A stretch of 64,000 nucleotides of DNA from Brevibacillus brevis (GTDB taxonomy: Bacteria > Bacillota > Bacilli > Brevibacillales > Brevibacillaceae): NCBI RefSeq assembly GCF_022026395.1, contig NZ_CP041767.1, positions 1,685,501-1,749,500 on the forward strand, in the 5' to 3' direction. This document shows, one piece after another, positions 61,329 to 64,000 of this stretch. Numbering within the stretch: the stretch's first letter is position 1; each line of letters opens with the position of its first letter. The position numbers and the translations under genes are program-made. The notes beneath the pieces are model-generated. The model was not told the DNA's origin. It was given only the letters and a program-made list of their open reading frames with translations, and searched no databases.

Positions 61329-63029
61329 ATGTCAAATGCCAAGCCTTGGATTGCCAATTACCCGCCCGAAACTGCGCCGTCATTGGATTACCCCCGTGTT
61401 CCTTTGACGCATTTTCTGGAGCAGTCTGCAGCTATGTATCCAGACAGTAACGCGATCTATTTCATGGGAAAAAGCATTACGTATCGAGAGCTTTTGCAGT
61501 TGTCATACCAATTTGCCAATGCATTGATCAAACGCGGTGTAAAGAAAGGGGACCGCGTGGCGATTATGCTGCCAAATACTCCACAAGCCGTCATCAGTTA
61601 CTACGGGGCGCTTTTTGCAGGTGCTATCGTGGTCATGACCAACCCGCTGTATACCGAGCGAGAATTGATTCACCAAATGAACGATTCAGGCGCCGAGACC
61701 ATCATCACACTGGATTTGTTGTACAAACGTGTTACCCAAGTCCGTGCATCTACCTCACTTCAACGAATCATCATCACAAGCATTGGCGATTTCCTTCCCT
61801 TATTGAAAAAATGGCTATACCCGTTCGTACAGAAGAAACAAGGACAAAATCCGCAGGTTACATATAGCGCAGATATTGAGCCTTTTCTTTCCGTATTAAA
61901 AGAAAGCGCTACCAAGCCTGCTGAAGTACCAGTCGATCCGACCCAGGACATCGCGCTCCTCCAGTATACAGGGGGGACAACAGGTGTTGCCAAAGGCGTC
62001 ATGTTGACGCACGCCAATCTCATTGCGAATGCAGTCCAGTGCCAAGCGGTCCTTTACAAGCTGAAAAAGGGAAAGGAACGGATTCTGTGTGTGCTCCCGC
62101 TGTTCCACGTGTATGGGATGACTACCGTGATGAACAAAGGCATTTGTATCGCAGCAGAAATTATTCTCGTTCCCAAATTCGACGTGAAGCAAATATTTGA
62201 AATGATCGACAAGCGCAAGCCCACTCTTTTCCCAGGGGCACCCACCATGTATATCGGTCTCATCAACCACCCAGACTTGAAAAAGCATGATCTGTCTTCC
62301 ATCGATGCATGTGTCAGTGGTTCAGCTCCGTTGCCGGTCGAAGTGAAGCTCAAATTTGAGGAGTTGACGGGTGGCAAGCTGGTCGAGGGGTATGGGATGA
62401 CAGAGGCTTCTCCCGTAACTCATTCCAATCCCATTTGGGAAAAAGGCATTACGGGAAGCATCGGAATGCCGTGGCCAGATACGGATTGCCGAATTGTGGA
62501 CCCAGCAACAGGAGAAGAGATGCCCCAAGGCGAGGTCGGGGAGTTGGCCGTAAAAGGACCCCAAGTCATGCTCGGCTACTGGAATCGCCCAGAGGATACC
62601 GCTGCCGTATTAAGGGATGGCTGGTTTTTGACGGGAGATATGGGCTATATGGACGAAAATGGCTATTTCTATATCGTAGATCGCAAAAAAGACATGATTA
62701 TCGCTGGCGGCTTTAATATTTATCCGCGCGAAGTAGAAGAAGTGCTGTTTGAGCATCCTGCCATCCAGGAGGCAGCAGTAATCGGTGTTCCAGACCCGTA
62801 CCGGGGCGAAACAGTGAAAGCATTCGTCGTTTTCAAGGATGGACAACTCGCGAGTGAAGAGGATCTGGAATCGCATTGCAGACAGAGACTCGCCGCCTAT
62901 AAGATTCCGAGACAATACGAGATTCGTACAGATTTGCCCAAAACCATGGTCGGAAAAGTATTGCGTCGCCAATTACAAGAAGAAGACAAGAAGAAAAGGG
63001 AAGCCCAAGAAGAAATCAAAACGAGCTAG
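61329..63029 (+). CDS. lcfA: Long-chain fatty acid--CoA ligase
   Basis: The 566-residue ANL-family enzyme activates fatty acids to acyl-CoA before beta-oxidation. It has the P-loop QYTGGTTGVAKGVMLTHAN, YGMTEASPVTH, TGDMGYMDENGYFYIVDR and the C-terminal KTMVGKVLRR with the catalytic lysine. The ATG at 61329 follows GGAGGG at 7 bases; ATG codons at 61314 and 61323 overlap that site. fadR and an enoyl-CoA hydratase gene follow, the order of lcfA-fadR-fadB in B. subtilis. Confidence 0.95.
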   Translation: MSNAKPWIANYPPETAPSLDYPRVPLTHFLEQSAAMYPDSNAIYFMGKSITYRELLQLSYQFANALIKRGVKKGDRVAIMLPNTPQAVISYYGALFAGAIVVMTNPLYTERELIHQMNDSGAETIITLDLLYKRVTQVRASTSLQRIIITSIGDFLPLLKKWLYPFVQKKQGQNPQVTYSADIEPFLSVLKESATKPAEVPVDPTQDIALLQYTGGTTGVAKGVMLTHANLIANAVQCQAVLYKLKKGKERILCVLPLFHVYGMTTVMNKGICIAAEIILVPKFDVKQIFEMIDKRKPTLFPGAPTMYIGLINHPDLKKHDLSSIDACVSGSAPLPVEVKLKFEELTGGKLVEGYGMTEASPVTHSNPIWEKGITGSIGMPWPDTDCRIVDPATGEEMPQGEVGELAVKGPQVMLGYWNRPEDTAAVLRDGWFLTGDMGYMDENGYFYIVDRKKDMIIAGGFNIYPREVEEVLFEHPAIQEAAVIGVPDPYRGETVKAFVVFKDGQLASEEDLESHCRQRLAAYKIPRQYEIRTDLPKTMVGKVLRRQLQEEDKKKREAQEEIKTS

Positions 63030-63095
63030 TGTAGCTGATGTTTTGAGGCTTGCGATCCCAGGCGGAAAGCGGCCTTTTTTGCTGGCCTCTTGCGA

Positions 63096-63124
63096 TTGAC
63101 AGAGGAGTGGCCCTGTATTACACT
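63096..63124 (+). promoter_or_regulatory. Promoter of fadR
   Basis: TTGACA (63096-63101), 17 bases, TACACT (63119-63124). The FadR-type operator begins 6 bases after the -10. Confidence 0.82.
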
Positions 63125-63129
63125 AATTA

Positions 63130-63147
63130 TGAATGAGTGATCATTCA
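63130..63147 (+). promoter_or_regulatory. FadR operator
   Basis: TGAATGA-GTGA-TCATTCA is a perfect inverted repeat matching the Bacillus FadR box (TGAATGA, four bases, TCATTCA). It covers the likely transcription start of fadR, implying autorepression relieved by long-chain acyl-CoA. Confidence 0.9.
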
Positions 63148-63182
63148 TTTCGTCATCAATGTTAGTAAACATGGAGGTAGTT

Positions 63183-63773
63183 ATGGCAAAGAAAACGGGG
63201 GAAAAGTATCAAGCCATTATTGATGCTGCTGTTCGAGTAATCGCCAGACAGGGCTATTACAGTGCCCAGGTATCGAAAATTGCGAAAGAGGCGAAGGTAG
63301 CAGACGGCACCATATACCTCTATTTTGAAAACAAGGATGATATTTTGATTTCACTGTTTAACGAAAAGATGGGCCAGTTTGTGGAGACAAACCGCAAACG
63401 CATTTCGGAAGCGACGTCCATTGAGCAAAAGCTGTATGTACTCATTCATGCACACTTGAGCCAGCTATCCAATGACCATGATCTGGCAAAAGTGACGCAA
63501 ATCGAGCTACGCCAATCCAGTCCGGTCATTAGTGAAGGAATCGGCAACGTGATGAAGCAGTATTTTAACCTCATTGACGAAGTGATCGTAGAGGGTATGG
63601 AGCAGGGCGTATTCCGATCTGATCTCGAGGTTCGGATTACGCGCAAAATGATTTTTGGAACGCTGGACGAAGTGACAACATCTTGGGTGATGAAACAGTG
63701 CAAGTACGACCTTGTCTCTTATGTTGATTCCATTCATAACCTCTTCCTGCTTGGTATGAAGGGAAAAGAATGA
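63183..63773 (+). CDS. fadR: TetR-family fatty-acid degradation repressor FadR
   Basis: The 196-residue protein closely matches B. subtilis FadR: IIDAAVRVIARQGYYSAQVS, then KEAKVADGTIYLYFENKDDI (HTH in 25-50), FNEKMGQF and, in the ligand domain, RKMIFGTLDEV with TTSWVM. FadR represses beta-oxidation genes until long-chain acyl-CoA binds. GGAGGT precedes the ATG at 63183. It has its own promoter and a perfect operator, and sits between lcfA and an enoyl-CoA hydratase gene. Confidence 0.95.
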   Translation: MAKKTGEKYQAIIDAAVRVIARQGYYSAQVSKIAKEAKVADGTIYLYFENKDDILISLFNEKMGQFVETNRKRISEATSIEQKLYVLIHAHLSQLSNDHDLAKVTQIELRQSSPVISEGIGNVMKQYFNLIDEVIVEGMEQGVFRSDLEVRITRKMIFGTLDEVTTSWVMKQCKYDLVSYVDSIHNLFLLGMKGKE

Positions 63774-63806
63774 AAAGAAAAGCTTTTTTTGCATGAAAAC
63801 GTTTGT

Positions 63807-63839
63807 TACAATGGAAACAGTAAGACTGAGCGATCGCTC
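63807..63839 (+). promoter_or_regulatory. Probable promoter and palindromic operator, enoyl-CoA hydratase gene
   Basis: TACAAT (63807-63812) is a possible -10; the -35 is weak. GAGCGATCGCTC (63828-63839), a perfect 12-base palindrome, lies about 15 bases later. It differs from the FadR box, so a second regulator is possible. Confidence 0.5.
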
Positions 63840-63891
63840 GGAATGAATAGTAGCTGTTTTTTATATATGGGGAGAGTTTGGGGGGAGAGGA

Positions 63892-64000
63892 ATGGCGTCG
63901 CATTGGAATGTAGAAATCGTTGATCGCGTTGCTACGGTTACGATCAGCAACCCGCCTGCTAACGCACTCAGTCAAGCAGTGCTCGGTCAATTGAGTGAAC
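63892..64000 (+). CDS. fadB: Enoyl-CoA hydratase, 5' part only
   Basis: The gene starts at ATG 63892 after GGGGGGAGAGG and runs off the window. The 36 visible codons include VEIVDRVATVTISNPPANAL, the typical start of crotonase-family enoyl-CoA hydratases. Position after lcfA-fadR agrees with fadB of B. subtilis. Active-site residues are outside the window. Confidence 0.85.
   Translation, partial: MASHWNVEIVDRVATVTISNPPANALSQAVLGQLSE

Noticed and set aside
63058-63080. Terminator between lcfA and fadR
   Set aside because: A T-run is present but the stem (AGGC/GCCT) is only four bases; support is too weak to list.

Overview
The window reads as about 64 kb of chromosome from an aerobic, endospore-forming Firmicute, most likely Brevibacillus or a close Paenibacillaceae relative. 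This is an inference: there is a small acid-soluble spore protein (SspI type), a GerA-type germinant-receptor operon, two T-box leaders, an L20-type leader before infC, CsaB (S-layer/secondary wall polymer pyruvylation) and FadR-type control of fatty-acid degradation. No rRNA, tRNA, CRISPR array, transposase or prophage block was seen.

Layout. 0-3 kb: moaA, then infC-rpmI-rplT behind an attenuating leader, and a small beta/gamma-crystallin-like protein. 3-8 kb: a LuxR-type regulator divergent from an R2-like ligand-binding oxidase, a tandem pair of small secreted peptides, and the sulfate-assimilation pair cysH-sat. 7.8-14.4 kb: a leucine-specifier T-box driving ilvB-ilvN-ilvC-leuA-leuB, without leuCD. 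14.4-23.2 kb: ktrB, a MocR-type regulator, moaB, a B12/radical-SAM protein, an AlkD-like glycosylase, DedA, a DUF1294 protein and a lone kynureninase. 23.3-28.3 kb: a germinant-receptor operon of unusual order A-B-C-B. 28.3-38.7 kb: sspI, ktrA, a SpoU-family rRNA methyltransferase, a DUF2225 protein, a phenylalanine T-box with pheST, zapA, a holin-like membrane protein, mutS2 and a DUF350 protein.

38.7-61.1 kb is a cell-envelope and accessory block: a 24-codon membrane miniprotein, a nucleotide-sugar dehydrogenase, an ECF sigma factor with a DUF4179 membrane partner, a cold-shock protein, a two-repeat basic protein, a D-aminopeptidase, two glycosyltransferases, a ligase/polymerase-FG-GAP-lipoprotein operon, a MurJ-like flippase, a CapK-like adenylate-forming enzyme, a second MOP flippase, a methyltransferase, CsaB, a PrmA paralogue, a thiolase and an LCP ligase. 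Together these could make, export, polymerise, decorate and attach a wall polysaccharide. In Bacillus subtilis, as I recall it, the DUF350 gene (yshE) lies directly before lcfA-fadR-fadB, so this 22-kb block appears inserted at a conserved junction.

61.2-64 kb: a long-chain acyl-CoA ligase, fadR with a perfect FadR-type operator in its promoter region, and the start of an enoyl-CoA hydratase gene that runs off the window.

Starts were chosen by Shine-Dalgarno position and family alignment from memory; several differ from the longest reading frame, including an ATT start for infC. No database search was run.
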